Positions 1 to 6,324 of a DNA stretch of 10,223 nt are shown here, one piece after another. This DNA comes from Bacillus massiliigorillae (GTDB taxonomy: Bacteria > Bacillota > Bacilli > Bacillales > DSM-1321). Where the stretch lies: NCBI RefSeq assembly GCF_000380245.2, contig NZ_HG428741.1:1400798-1411020 (forward strand), written 5' to 3'. The notes under the pieces were generated by a model that worked only from the letters and a program-made list of their open reading frames with translations, ran no database searches and had not been told where the DNA came from. Made by a program: the position numbers and the translations under genes. Within the stretch, counting starts at the first letter, position 1. Every line of letters begins with the position of its first letter.

Positions 1-1257
1 ATTATATTGTCACTTACTATAGCAATATTATTAGTTAGCTTTTTATATTTCAAGGTGGATGATGGATTTTATCTTTTTCAGTTTTTTTTGATTTCAATTG
101 TTATTATATTGTTGTTACTTTTTTTAAAAGATTTTTTCACTACATCAGTGTATACAAAGAGTAAAAAGATTCATGATAGTTTAACTAATTTTTCACAAAA
201 CACAAGTCAAATTAAGAATAGTGAGGATCTTTTCTTTTACGTTACAAAAGAAATAAGAAATGTTCTTGATATCGCTCATGTAAAGTATGTGAAATATAAT
301 TATTCTAGTGACATTTTTTGTGCTACGGAAGATATTAATGAGCATGCATTAATACCAGTACGAAAGAAATGTAAAGATTATGCAGTAAAGGTTGGCGAAT
401 TACTAGGGCTGGATGAAGGCTATGCAATTTTAACAGGGAAAAATGATGGGGTCTATGATATTCTGGTTTTATCATTTAAGCGTAATACGACTAAACTAAA
501 TAATGAAGAAATAGAATGGCTCACTACACTTTGTTTATATACTAACTTATTGTTAGAGAACTTGAAGAAAACGGAAGAATTAATGAGTGAGGTTTATAAT
601 ACTTCTATAAGTAATCCTTCAACTACTGTATCTAGATTATTGATTCTACTCGCAGAAAAAGAACGAAGCAAACTGGCTCAAGATATTCACGATTCGATTT
701 TACAAGAGTTGATTTTTACATATAAAAAAATCGAAATATTGCAAAGCAATAATAATGTTAATACGGAGTCGGTAGAAATCATAAAGAAACAGTTAAATGA
801 TCAAATTAATTTTATTAGAGAAACATGTTATGATTTAAATCCACCATTCTTGCAAGAAATTGGATTAATAGATTCCCTTTCTATACTCTTTAATAAATAT
901 ATCGATGCTGGTGATTTTGAATTATTTTTTCAGGTAGATAGAGAAGAATATTATTTCAATTTAGATCAAGATATTTTAATTTCTCTTTATCGGATTGTTC
1001 AAGAATTAATGGCGAATGCAAAGAAGCATTCGAATGCTCAATGTATCTTCATCCGTTTAAGCTTGACTAAAGGAAGCTTGGAATTATTGTATGAAGATGA
1101 TGGAGTTGGATTTAATAGTAATACATTGTTAACGAATAAAAAACACTTTGGATTATCAACTATGCAAGAGAGAATCAAAAGCATGAATGGAGAATTAGCA
1201 ATTAATTCTGCACCTGATCAAGGTACGATAATTAGAGTCACTATTCATATTAATTAA
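1..1257 (+). CDS. comP: ComP-like sensor histidine kinase, 5' end missing
   Basis: C-terminal part of a membrane sensor kinase that would phosphorylate the regulator encoded next. The frame is open to the first base of the window (in-frame TTG at 7), and family members such as B. subtilis ComP are far longer with many membrane spans, so I read the gene as truncated by the window edge. Numbering from the TTG: two hydrophobic spans (about 2-16 and 21-44), a GAF-like linker (about 70-185, inferred), a HisKA_3 dimerisation domain with the DIHDS box and phospho-accepting His228, the ComP-typical stretch CYDLNPPFLQEIGL (274-287), then a HATPase domain with N box Asn337, G1 box DDGVGF (364-369) and G2-type FGLSTMQER (381-389). 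The stop is followed almost at once by comA, so they are co-transcribed. Being ComP rather than another NarL-family kinase rests mainly on the partner; comQ/comX would be expected upstream, outside the window. Confidence 0.85.
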   Translation: MILSLTIAILLVSFLYFKVDDGFYLFQFFLISIVIILLLLFLKDFFTTSVYTKSKKIHDSLTNFSQNTSQIKNSEDLFFYVTKEIRNVLDIAHVKYVKYNYSSDIFCATEDINEHALIPVRKKCKDYAVKVGELLGLDEGYAILTGKNDGVYDILVLSFKRNTTKLNNEEIEWLTTLCLYTNLLLENLKKTEELMSEVYNTSISNPSTTVSRLLILLAEKERSKLAQDIHDSILQELIFTYKKIEILQSNNNVNTESVEIIKKQLNDQINFIRETCYDLNPPFLQEIGLIDSLSILFNKYIDAGDFELFFQVDREEYYFNLDQDILISLYRIVQELMANAKKHSNAQCIFIRLSLTKGSLELLYEDDGVGFNSNTLLTNKKHFGLSTMQERIKSMNGELAINSAPDQGTIIRVTIHIN

Positions 1258-1260
1258 ATT

Positions 1261-1265
1261 GAGGA
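1261..1265 (+). promoter_or_regulatory. Ribosome binding site setting the comA start
   Basis: GAGGA ends 8 nt before the ATG at 1274. An in-frame TTG at 1259 would overlap this site and has no ribosome site of its own, so 1274 is the preferred start. Confidence 0.75.
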
Positions 1266-1273
1266 ATGATGAA

Positions 1274-1930
1274 ATGATTAATATACTTTTAGTGGACGAT
1301 CATGTTTCTGTTGCGGAAGGCACAAAAGCGTTGCTCGAACAAACTAATAAATTCTCTGTTTCTATTTGTTTTTCGCCAAATGACGTTTTGCAGAAGATGA
1401 AGGCTACGAAATATGATTTGTTTTTGTTTGATTTATATATGCCAGAATTAAATGGCATAGAATTATCAAAAATAGTATTTGAGAAGAATCCTGAAGCTCG
1501 TATCATTATTTATACTGGATATGATTTAAATACACATTTTAATTTAATAGTTGAAAGTGGTGTTTCAGGATTTATAAGTAAAACAGCATCTAATAAACAA
1601 TTAGTTAGAGCAATTGAATGTGCGTTGAATGATGAAGTCATTATTCCTCTTCAACTTTTTCATAGCTTGAGAAAAAGCAAAGGTATCGGTGTAATAGAGG
1701 GTAATGATAGAAAAATCAATGTTAGTCTTACTGAAAGAGAGCAGGAAATCCTTATATGTGTTTCAAAGGGATTAACGAATAAAGAGATATCAGAAAAATT
1801 AATAGTTAGTCAACGCTTAGTAGAGTATGATCTTACAAGTATTTTTCAAAAGTTAAAGGTTAAATCTAGAACGGAAGCTTTAATGAAAGCAAGCAAATAT
1901 CAATTGTTGGATTTTGTAAATGCTGATTAA
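1274..1930 (+). CDS. comA: ComA-like response regulator (NarL/LuxR family)
   Basis: Cytoplasmic transcription factor of 218 residues, close to B. subtilis ComA (214). The receiver domain (1-120) has acidic pair Asp8/Asp9, phospho-acceptor Asp53 in LFDLYMP, switch Thr81 and Lys103. The C-terminal LuxR-type HTH (about 151-210) starts at LTEREQEIL. Several stretches match ComA as I remember it: EGTK near 15, NGIELSK at 60-66, IIIYTGYD near 77-84, ISKT at 101-104, and VEYDLTSIFQKLKVKSRTEA at 183-202, which corresponds to ComA IEYSLTSIFNKLNVGSRTEA. This is much closer than generic NarL-family similarity. The gene follows comP by 16 nt. In B. subtilis the phosphorylated protein binds TTGCGG-N4-CCGCAA dyads, and a near-perfect copy lies about 400 nt downstream, ahead of the ABC operon. 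Confidence 0.9.
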   Translation: MINILLVDDHVSVAEGTKALLEQTNKFSVSICFSPNDVLQKMKATKYDLFLFDLYMPELNGIELSKIVFEKNPEARIIIYTGYDLNTHFNLIVESGVSGFISKTASNKQLVRAIECALNDEVIIPLQLFHSLRKSKGIGVIEGNDRKINVSLTEREQEILICVSKGLTNKEISEKLIVSQRLVEYDLTSIFQKLKVKSRTEALMKASKYQLLDFVNAD

Positions 1931-1941
1931 TGAATATATAG

Positions 1942-1968
1942 CCACCAGTTTAGACTGGTGGTTTTTTT
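1942..1968 (+). terminator. Intrinsic terminator of comPA
   Basis: Perfect 8-bp stem CCACCAGT/ACTGGTGG with a TTAG loop, followed by seven T. It begins 11 nt after the comA stop and closes the comP-comA transcript. Confidence 0.93.
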
Positions 1969-1970
1969 GT

Positions 1971-2012
1971 ACAAAAAAAGACCCATAATTAGGGGATATC
2001 CCTAGTTATGGG
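1971..2012 (-). terminator. Intrinsic terminator reading leftward
   Basis: Arms 1982-1994 and 2000-2012 pair over 13 bp with one G-T wobble around a 5-nt loop. On the minus strand the hairpin is followed by TCTTTTTTTGT (plus-strand run of seven A at 1973-1979). It is therefore a good terminator for a leftward transcript coming from the 2013-2240 area, back to back with the comA terminator. Confidence 0.75.
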
Positions 2013-2174
2013 CAAAGAGGATTTGGAGAGAGATAAAGCCCTTTGTTCAACAACCCTGAAAAGCTCCTTCAAAAGAGGTGGCTTTTCATTGCTTAAAGAC
2101 ATTACTTGGTGTTCATCATAATCTGCAAAACCAAAGAATGGTATTTCATTGCATATTGTAGATATGATTAGCAA
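1989..2174 (-). CDS. Doubtful 61-codon ORF before a leftward terminator
   Basis: I do not recognise the product. The frame begins at a TTG at 2174, preceded by GAGGG only 1 nt away, which is too close for normal initiation. It contains an in-frame ATG at residue 25. The middle is rich in acidic residues (FADYDEH near 16-22) and the tail is Ser/Leu-rich, with no signal peptide or membrane span. The stop lies inside the terminator hairpin at 1971-2012. In favour of a real transcript: the well-formed leftward terminator and the long inverted repeat just upstream at 2189-2239. Against a real gene: the poor start, the small size and the lack of a recognised family. It may be a decayed gene end or a chance frame over an untranslated RNA. 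Confidence 0.2.
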   Translation of the reverse strand: MLIISTICNEIPFFGFADYDEHQVMSLSNEKPPLLKELFRVVEQRALSLSKSSLPITRDIP

Positions 2175-2188
2175 CCCTCAAGTAGGAC

Positions 2189-2239
2189 TTAAGTTTTTCT
2201 TCCCTAATAAATAAGATGTATTAGAGAAGAAAAACTTAA
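2189..2239. repeat. 21-bp inverted repeat with 9-nt spacer
   Basis: Arms 2189-2209 and 2219-2239 are complementary at 20 of 21 positions (TTAAGTTTTTCTTC core). Neither side has a T-run, so it is not an ordinary terminator. It sits upstream of the doubtful leftward ORF and could be an operator, a structured leader or the end of a mobile element relic. Confidence 0.8.
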
Positions 2240-2277
2240 TATCTCTTACCTATAATAATAGATAGATTAGAAAAAAA

Positions 2278-2309
2278 ATTCACCGAAAATATTATTATAT
2301 TTACCGAAA
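2278..2309. repeat. Direct repeat ATTYACCGAAA, 21-nt period
   Basis: ATTCACCGAAA at 2278-2288 and ATTTACCGAAA at 2299-2309 match at 10 of 11 positions, two helical turns apart. Each contains CCGAAA, the same hexamer that forms the right half of the ComA-box match at 2337-2342. They may be accessory binding half-sites for the regulator of the ABC operon. Confidence 0.55.
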
Positions 2310-2326
2310 GAATAAGTATGTATTCA

Positions 2327-2342
2327 TTGCGGTATTCCGAAA
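2327..2342. promoter_or_regulatory. Putative ComA box upstream of the export operon
   Basis: TTGCGG-TATT-CCGAAA matches the known ComA dyad TTGCGG-N4-CCGCAA at 11 of 12 defined positions with correct spacing. It lies 113 nt before the start of the 72-residue membrane protein gene, and a ComA homologue is encoded immediately upstream. The site suggests activation of the ABC operon by the ComPA system. I see no convincing sigma-A promoter at a clear distance, which fits an activator-dependent promoter but leaves the transcription start open. Confidence 0.6.
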
Positions 2343-2351
2343 AATGATAAG

Positions 2352-2386
2352 AAGTCTTCTATTCGAAAATGAATAGGAGACTTTTT
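2352..2386 (+). other. Leader hairpin with short T-run (possible attenuator)
   Basis: Arms 2352-2364 and 2371-2383 form a 13-bp stem (one G-T wobble) with a GAAAAT loop, ending in CTTTTT. The form is terminator-like, but no unterminated gene lies upstream: comA already has its own terminator and the 2240-2350 stretch carries no gene. It therefore most likely sits in the leader of the export operon or insulates it from stray transcription. Confidence 0.5.
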
Positions 2387-2455
2387 AAGGTTCGTTTAAG
2401 CTAACTGATTAATAATAGCTTCAAGGTTAGCAAATATACTTTGGAGGTATTACAA

Positions 2456-2674
2456 ATGGAAAAAATAAAGAACAACATGATAAAAATTTTATTGGTAATT
2501 AATTTAATTTTAGGTGTCTTGTCAACGGCAGGAGTGACGTATTTGATTATAAATCAGTCCAATGGTCCGAAAATGGGAGAGCGAATGGGTGGTTCGGGTT
2601 CGATGACACCTCCACAAATGAATGATTCTCAAAATCAACAAAACTCAGATAATACTTCTTCATCAAATTTGTAA
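2456..2674 (+). CDS. Small single-span membrane protein of the export operon
   Basis: Unrecognised protein of 72 residues. The ATG at 2456 is preceded by GGAGG (2443-2447) at 8 nt; an in-frame TTG at 2441 overlaps that site and is rejected. A short basic N-terminus (KIKNNMIK) leads to one hydrophobic span (about 9-32), followed by a 40-residue tail rich in Gly, Met, Ser, Asn and Gln and probably outside the cell. The tail resembles in composition the C-terminal tail of the fusion protein encoded next, 16 nt downstream. It is the first gene of the operon, the position held by yknW in B. subtilis yknWXYZ, but it is far smaller and I see no homology. It could be an accessory subunit, an immunity-type protein or a small exported substrate precursor. 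Confidence 0.75.
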   Translation: MEKIKNNMIKILLVINLILGVLSTAGVTYLIINQSNGPKMGERMGGSGSMTPPQMNDSQNQQNSDNTSSSNL

Positions 2675-2690
2675 GAAAGGGTGATACCAA

Positions 2691-3908
2691 TTGAAGAAAT
2701 GGATTTGGATTTCATTAGTTATTATATTAGTAGGTGGTGGAATAGCGTGGTTCTTTTTACAAAAAGATAGCCAAACAAATCAATCTCAATCGACAACGCA
2801 AACTACAACGGTGAAGAAAGGTAAGTTGGAGGTTGCAATTAGTGGTTCAGGTTCTGTAACGGCAAGTACGGACCAAGATGTAACAGTGGCTAACACGGTA
2901 TTAGTTGTAGATAGTGTTAGTGTAATATCCGGAGAAGATGTTGATAAAGGTGATACACTTATCACATTTACAAATGGCGAAACTGTAACAGCACCGAATA
3001 GTGGTGAAATTGCTTCAGTCTTAGTGAAAAGTGGAAGTGTTGCTTCAAAAGGAACGATTCTACTTCGATTAACGAATGAAGATGATGTTACTTCTCCAAT
3101 TACAAGAAATACTAGCAATAGTGAGATGGGATCAAGTGGGGGAATTAGTTTAGTAGTAGATACGGTAAAAGTAGCAAAAGGTGATGTTGTGACAAAAGGT
3201 ACGACAATAGCTAGTTTTACAGATGGTAGTATTCTTCAAGCTCCTGTAGCTGGAACTATTACAAGTTTAGCGATTGCAAGTGGAGACAGTGTTGATAGTT
3301 CTACAGCGGTTGCTCACATTACAGATTATACTTCATTACAAACGACAATCAGTGTTGATGAATTAGATATATCAAAGGTAAAAGTGAAGCAAGCTGTAGA
3401 AATTAGCGCTAGTGCATTTGAAGATGAAACGTTCGCTGGCGTCGTAACGGCGGTGGCAACAGAAGGGTCATCTGAAAATGGAGTATCTTCATTTGATGTA
3501 ACAGTAAAAATTACAGATCCGAAAAGCTTAAAAATTGGAATGTCTACTGAAGCAAAGATCTTAATAGAAAGTAAAGACAATGCATTATATGTGCCAGTAG
3601 AAGCTGTTTATACAAGTGGTAATGAAAAATATGTCCTGAAAGCTTCCTCTTCAAGTGAGACAGGAGAAAAACAAACAGTTGAAATAGGTATTGCGAATGA
3701 TACGTATGTAGAAATAACAAGTGGTTTATCTGAAGAAGATTCTGTTCAACTTCCTCAAGTGAAATCTAATAATAATTCTACAGGTCGCAATAATATGCAA
3801 GGTGGTTTTGGTGGTGGACAAATGCCAGGTGGTCAAGGGGAGCGTCCATCAGGCAATGGTAGTCCTTCTGGTAATCCTCCATCAGGTGGTGGACGAGGAG
3901 GTAATTAA
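2691..3908 (+). CDS. Membrane-fusion protein (MacA/YknX-like) of ABC exporter
   Basis: Extracytoplasmic adaptor of a MacB-type transporter, 405 residues. It starts with TTG after AGAAAGGGTG at a normal distance; the basic MKKWIW plus hydrophobic residues 5-22 form a membrane anchor. Residues about 65-128 and 152-212 are two lipoyl-like modules, each with a VDxVxVxxGxxVxKG half followed by an APxxGxI half. Residues 213-300 form the beta-barrel region, including SVDELDISKV and LKIGMSTEAKI, and 300-357 a membrane-proximal domain beginning YVPVEAVY. The last 45 residues are Gly/Pro/Asn/Ser-rich and disordered-looking. The usual coiled-coil hairpin between the lipoyl halves is absent. The ATPase gene begins 1 nt after the stop. 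Family assignment is secure; the substrate is unknown, and YknXYZ in B. subtilis protects against the SdpC toxin. Confidence 0.88.
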   Translation: MKKWIWISLVIILVGGGIAWFFLQKDSQTNQSQSTTQTTTVKKGKLEVAISGSGSVTASTDQDVTVANTVLVVDSVSVISGEDVDKGDTLITFTNGETVTAPNSGEIASVLVKSGSVASKGTILLRLTNEDDVTSPITRNTSNSEMGSSGGISLVVDTVKVAKGDVVTKGTTIASFTDGSILQAPVAGTITSLAIASGDSVDSSTAVAHITDYTSLQTTISVDELDISKVKVKQAVEISASAFEDETFAGVVTAVATEGSSENGVSSFDVTVKITDPKSLKIGMSTEAKILIESKDNALYVPVEAVYTSGNEKYVLKASSSSETGEKQTVEIGIANDTYVEITSGLSEEDSVQLPQVKSNNNSTGRNNMQGGFGGGQMPGGQGERPSGNGSPSGNPPSGGGRGGN

Positions 3909-3909
3909 T

Positions 3910-4611
3910 ATGACAGCACCGATTATTCAAATTGAAAAAATAAAAAAAATGTATGAGCTTGGTGGAGAGAAAGTAGTTGCTTTACATGATATTACATTAT
4001 CTATTCAAAAAGGTGATTTTCTTTCGATTATCGGTCCATCGGGCTCTGGTAAATCTACTTTTATGAATATGATTGGTTGTTTAGACAAACCTGATTCAGG
4101 AACCTATTACTTAGATGGAAAAGAAGTAGAAAAGCTGAAAGATTCACAACTAGCAGATATTCGTAATGAGAAAATAGGTTTTATCTTTCAAAACTTTAAC
4201 CTTCTACCTAAATTAACAGCAGTTGAAAATGTAGAACTACCTCTTATTTATAGAGGTTTAAGAGGAACTGAAAGAAGAGAAATGGCATATGAAGCATTGG
4301 CGAAAGTTGGACTTGAAGATCGTGGACATCACTTGCCGAGTCAATTATCAGGTGGTCAGCAGCAAAGAGTTGCGATTGCACGGGCATTAGCAGGTAATCC
4401 TCCCATACTATTAGCTGATGAACCAACTGGTGCACTTGATAGTAAAACAAGTAAAGAAATACTACAAATCATGAAGGTATTACATGAACAAGGACATACG
4501 ATTATTTTAATTACTCATGATTTAGAAGTGGCTAAACAAGCAAGTCGTGTTGTCCAAATTCAAGATGGGAAGTTATATGAGAATGGAGGTGAATGGCTTG
4601 CAAACCGTTAA
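3910..4611 (+). CDS. ABC transporter ATPase, MacB/LolD/YknY type
   Basis: Nucleotide-binding subunit that powers the permease encoded next, 233 residues as usual for this family. Walker A is GPSGSGKST (42-50), Q-loop Gln94 in IFQNFNLLP, signature LSGGQQQ (146-152), Walker B ILLADEP (166-172) and H-loop His203 in THDLE. The start at 3910 follows GAGGAGG (3895-3901) at 8 nt; the frame is open further upstream to 3802, but that part lies over the end of the fusion-protein gene and is ignored. All catalytic elements are intact. Its 3' end overlaps the permease gene by 14 nt, indicating translational coupling. Confidence 0.95.
   Translation: MTAPIIQIEKIKKMYELGGEKVVALHDITLSIQKGDFLSIIGPSGSGKSTFMNMIGCLDKPDSGTYYLDGKEVEKLKDSQLADIRNEKIGFIFQNFNLLPKLTAVENVELPLIYRGLRGTERREMAYEALAKVGLEDRGHHLPSQLSGGQQQRVAIARALAGNPPILLADEPTGALDSKTSKEILQIMKVLHEQGHTIILITHDLEVAKQASRVVQIQDGKLYENGGEWLANR
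4585..4591 (+). promoter_or_regulatory. Ribosome binding site for a TTG-started permease gene
   Basis: GGAGGTG lies inside the ATPase gene, with GGAGG ending 8 nt before TTG at 4598. The first in-frame ATG after it (4613) is 23 nt away, so the TTG is the better start. Confidence 0.7.
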
Positions 4612-5752
4612 AATGGCTCTAAAAAGCATTAAAGGAAATATCGTTCGATCATTTCTGACGATGCTTGGTATTATCATTGGTGTGTCTTCGGTTATTGTGA
4701 TGGTTGGTATTGGTCAAGGGTCGACAGCTGAAGTTCAAAGTGCAATTGGGAGTCTAGGAACAAATCTTCTCACAGTAAATGTAACTGGGTCAGATGTATC
4801 ATTTAAAGAAGCTGATGTGAATACATTAAAAGAAGTGAATGGAGTAAAGGACATTGCCCCAACCGTTTCGGGTCGCGTAACGGCAAAGTATGGTAGTAAT
4901 ACATCCCAAGTGTCATTAATTGGTACAACATCTTCTTATGCTGATGTACGTGATCTTCAATTGAAATCTGGTCGATTTATTGCTGACTTAGATCAAGAAA
5001 ATCATTCGAAAGTTGCGATTCTTGGCTCAGATACGGCTGAAACATTATTTGGTTTAGGTGATGCTGTTGGCGAATCAATAAAAATAAATGGAACATCTTA
5101 TCGTGTTATTGGAGTTCTACAATCTGTTGGTAGTTCCTTAGGAACGAGTGGTGATAGTACAATTATTGTTCCTTTAAGTACAGGTCAACGATTAACATCA
5201 AGTACAAGCATTAGTACTGTCTACGTCACAGCTGCTAATGATAATATGGTGAATTTTACGGAACGAAACTTAGAACAAGCTCTTTATTTACTTCTAGGTG
5301 ATAGTGACAATTATAGTGTTTCGAGTCAAGAAGATTTAATGGAAACTGCATCTTCAGTTAATCAAACGATGATTCTAATGCTAGGAGGTAGTGCTGCGAT
5401 TTCACTCATTGTTGGTGGAATTGGAATTATGAATATTATGCTTGTTTCTGTGTCAGAGCGTACGAAGGAAATAGGTATTCGTAAAGCAATTGGAGCTAAG
5501 CGTAGAAATATTTTATTTCAATTTTTAGTAGAGTCTGTTGTTGTAAGTTCTTTAGGAGGTATTTTAGGAGTAGTTATTGGAATTATAGCTGCTCAAATAT
5601 TCTCGATAGTAACGGAAACCACTATAACTCTTTCAATATCAGTTATGTCACTTTCATTTGGCTTCTCATTTGTAGTAGGTATTATATTCGGAGTCTTTCC
5701 AGCCATTAAGGCATCAAAGTTGGACCCGATTCAAGCTTTACGATATGGATGA
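4598..5752 (+). CDS. ABC transporter permease, MacB/FtsX/YknZ type
   Basis: Membrane subunit of the exporter, 384 residues from the TTG. It has the standard MacB layout: cytoplasmic N-terminal helix, span 1 at about 18-38 (FLTMLGIIIGVSSVIVMVGIG), a large extracytoplasmic domain (about 40-255), then three spans at about 258-284, 307-336 and 348-368. The conserved cytoplasmic loop SERTKEIGIRKAIGAKRRNI (286-305), which couples to the ATPase, is intact, and the protein ends with KLDPIQALRYG. MacB-type exporters work as dimers by mechanotransmission with a fusion protein rather than by forming a transmembrane channel. It is the last gene of the operon, followed by a bidirectional terminator. An antimicrobial-peptide or self-made peptide substrate is plausible from the family and from the ComA-box context, but unproven. 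Confidence 0.93.
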   Translation: MQTVKMALKSIKGNIVRSFLTMLGIIIGVSSVIVMVGIGQGSTAEVQSAIGSLGTNLLTVNVTGSDVSFKEADVNTLKEVNGVKDIAPTVSGRVTAKYGSNTSQVSLIGTTSSYADVRDLQLKSGRFIADLDQENHSKVAILGSDTAETLFGLGDAVGESIKINGTSYRVIGVLQSVGSSLGTSGDSTIIVPLSTGQRLTSSTSISTVYVTAANDNMVNFTERNLEQALYLLLGDSDNYSVSSQEDLMETASSVNQTMILMLGGSAAISLIVGGIGIMNIMLVSVSERTKEIGIRKAIGAKRRNILFQFLVESVVVSSLGGILGVVIGIIAAQIFSIVTETTITLSISVMSLSFGFSFVVGIIFGVFPAIKASKLDPIQALRYG

Positions 5753-5812
5753 TATTTTTTATAGTAAGGATCATTGATTCCTACATATAAATGGTTAGTA
5801 TGCTTGAATAAC

Positions 5813-5858
5813 AAAAAGGACTGTTAGCATCAATAGTTACGATACTAATAGTCCTTTT
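5813..5858. terminator. Bidirectional terminator between converging operons
   Basis: Arms 5814-5831 and 5841-5858 pair over 18 positions with one wobble and one mismatch around a 9-nt loop. The outer AAAA/TTTT ends give a U-run on both strands. It serves the permease gene from the left and phaJ from the right. Confidence 0.88.
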
Positions 5859-5875
5859 ATCATTACATACAATAT

Positions 5876-6292
5876 TTATCCTTTCTTCATTACAGTTGCT
5901 TCACCATTAATAACCATTTCATCATGCTGGTTTTTTACAATTGTTTGTAAGCGAACAATTTTCTTCTGGTCTTTTTTCTCAATAACTTTTACTTGGGCGG
6001 TAACTGTATCACCGATTTTCACGGGAGCTAAAAAATTCAAATTTTGTGATAAATAGACAGTGTTTACGCCTGGAAGTTTCATTCCGATTACGGTAGAGAT
6101 AAAACCTGCTGTTAAAATACCATGGGTAATTCGTTCTTTGAAAATCGTTGTTTTGGCGAATTCTTTATCTACATGTAGAGGATTGAAATCTCCTGTAATT
6201 CCTGCAAAATGATAAATATCGGCTTCAGAAATGGTTTTAGAAAAGCTAGCTTCATCACCAATTTTTAAATCTTCATAGGCAATTCCTTGCAT
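5876..6292 (-). CDS. phaJ: (R)-specific enoyl-CoA hydratase PhaJ
   Basis: Hydrates trans-2-enoyl-CoA from beta-oxidation to (R)-3-hydroxyacyl-CoA, the monomer used by PHA synthase. The 138-residue single hot-dog (MaoC-like) domain carries the hydratase-2 motif around AGITGDFNPLH (30-40); Asp35 and His40 correspond to the catalytic pair of Aeromonas PhaJ. The start at 6292 is chosen because AAGGAGG lies 5 nt upstream; an in-frame ATG at 6325 would place that ribosome site within the coding region and overlap the phaP stop. The gene follows phaP by 32 nt in the same direction and ends 17 nt before the bidirectional terminator. PhaJ in a class IV cluster is known from Bacillus. The size suggests a short-chain enoyl-CoA preference, but that is inference. 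Confidence 0.9.
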   Translation of the reverse strand: MQGIAYEDLKIGDEASFSKTISEADIYHFAGITGDFNPLHVDKEFAKTTIFKERITHGILTAGFISTVIGMKLPGVNTVYLSQNLNFLAPVKIGDTVTAQVKVIEKKDQKKIVRLQTIVKNQHDEMVINGEATVMKKG

Positions 6293-6297
6293 CTTTT

Positions 6298-6304
6298 CCT
6301 CCTT
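6298..6304 (-). promoter_or_regulatory. Ribosome binding site setting the phaJ start
   Basis: AAGGAGG on the minus strand, 5 nt before the ATG at 6292. It excludes the longer frame beginning at 6325. Confidence 0.85.
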
Positions 6305-6324
6305 GGTACGCGCTATATTTGTCA

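Noticed and set aside
1311..1316. TTGCGG inside comA as a possible ComA half-site
   Set aside because: It lies in conserved coding sequence and is followed after 4 nt by CACAAA, not by a CCGCAA-like half.
2435..2440. TATACT as a -10 element for the export operon
   Set aside because: It lies just before the ribosome site at 2443, so the transcript would lack a usable leader, and no -35 is found at 16-18 nt.
3802..3909. N-terminal extension of the ATPase frame to 3802
   Set aside because: The extra 36 residues lie over the Gly-rich end of the fusion-protein gene, and ATG 3910 has an excellent ribosome site and the normal family N-terminus.
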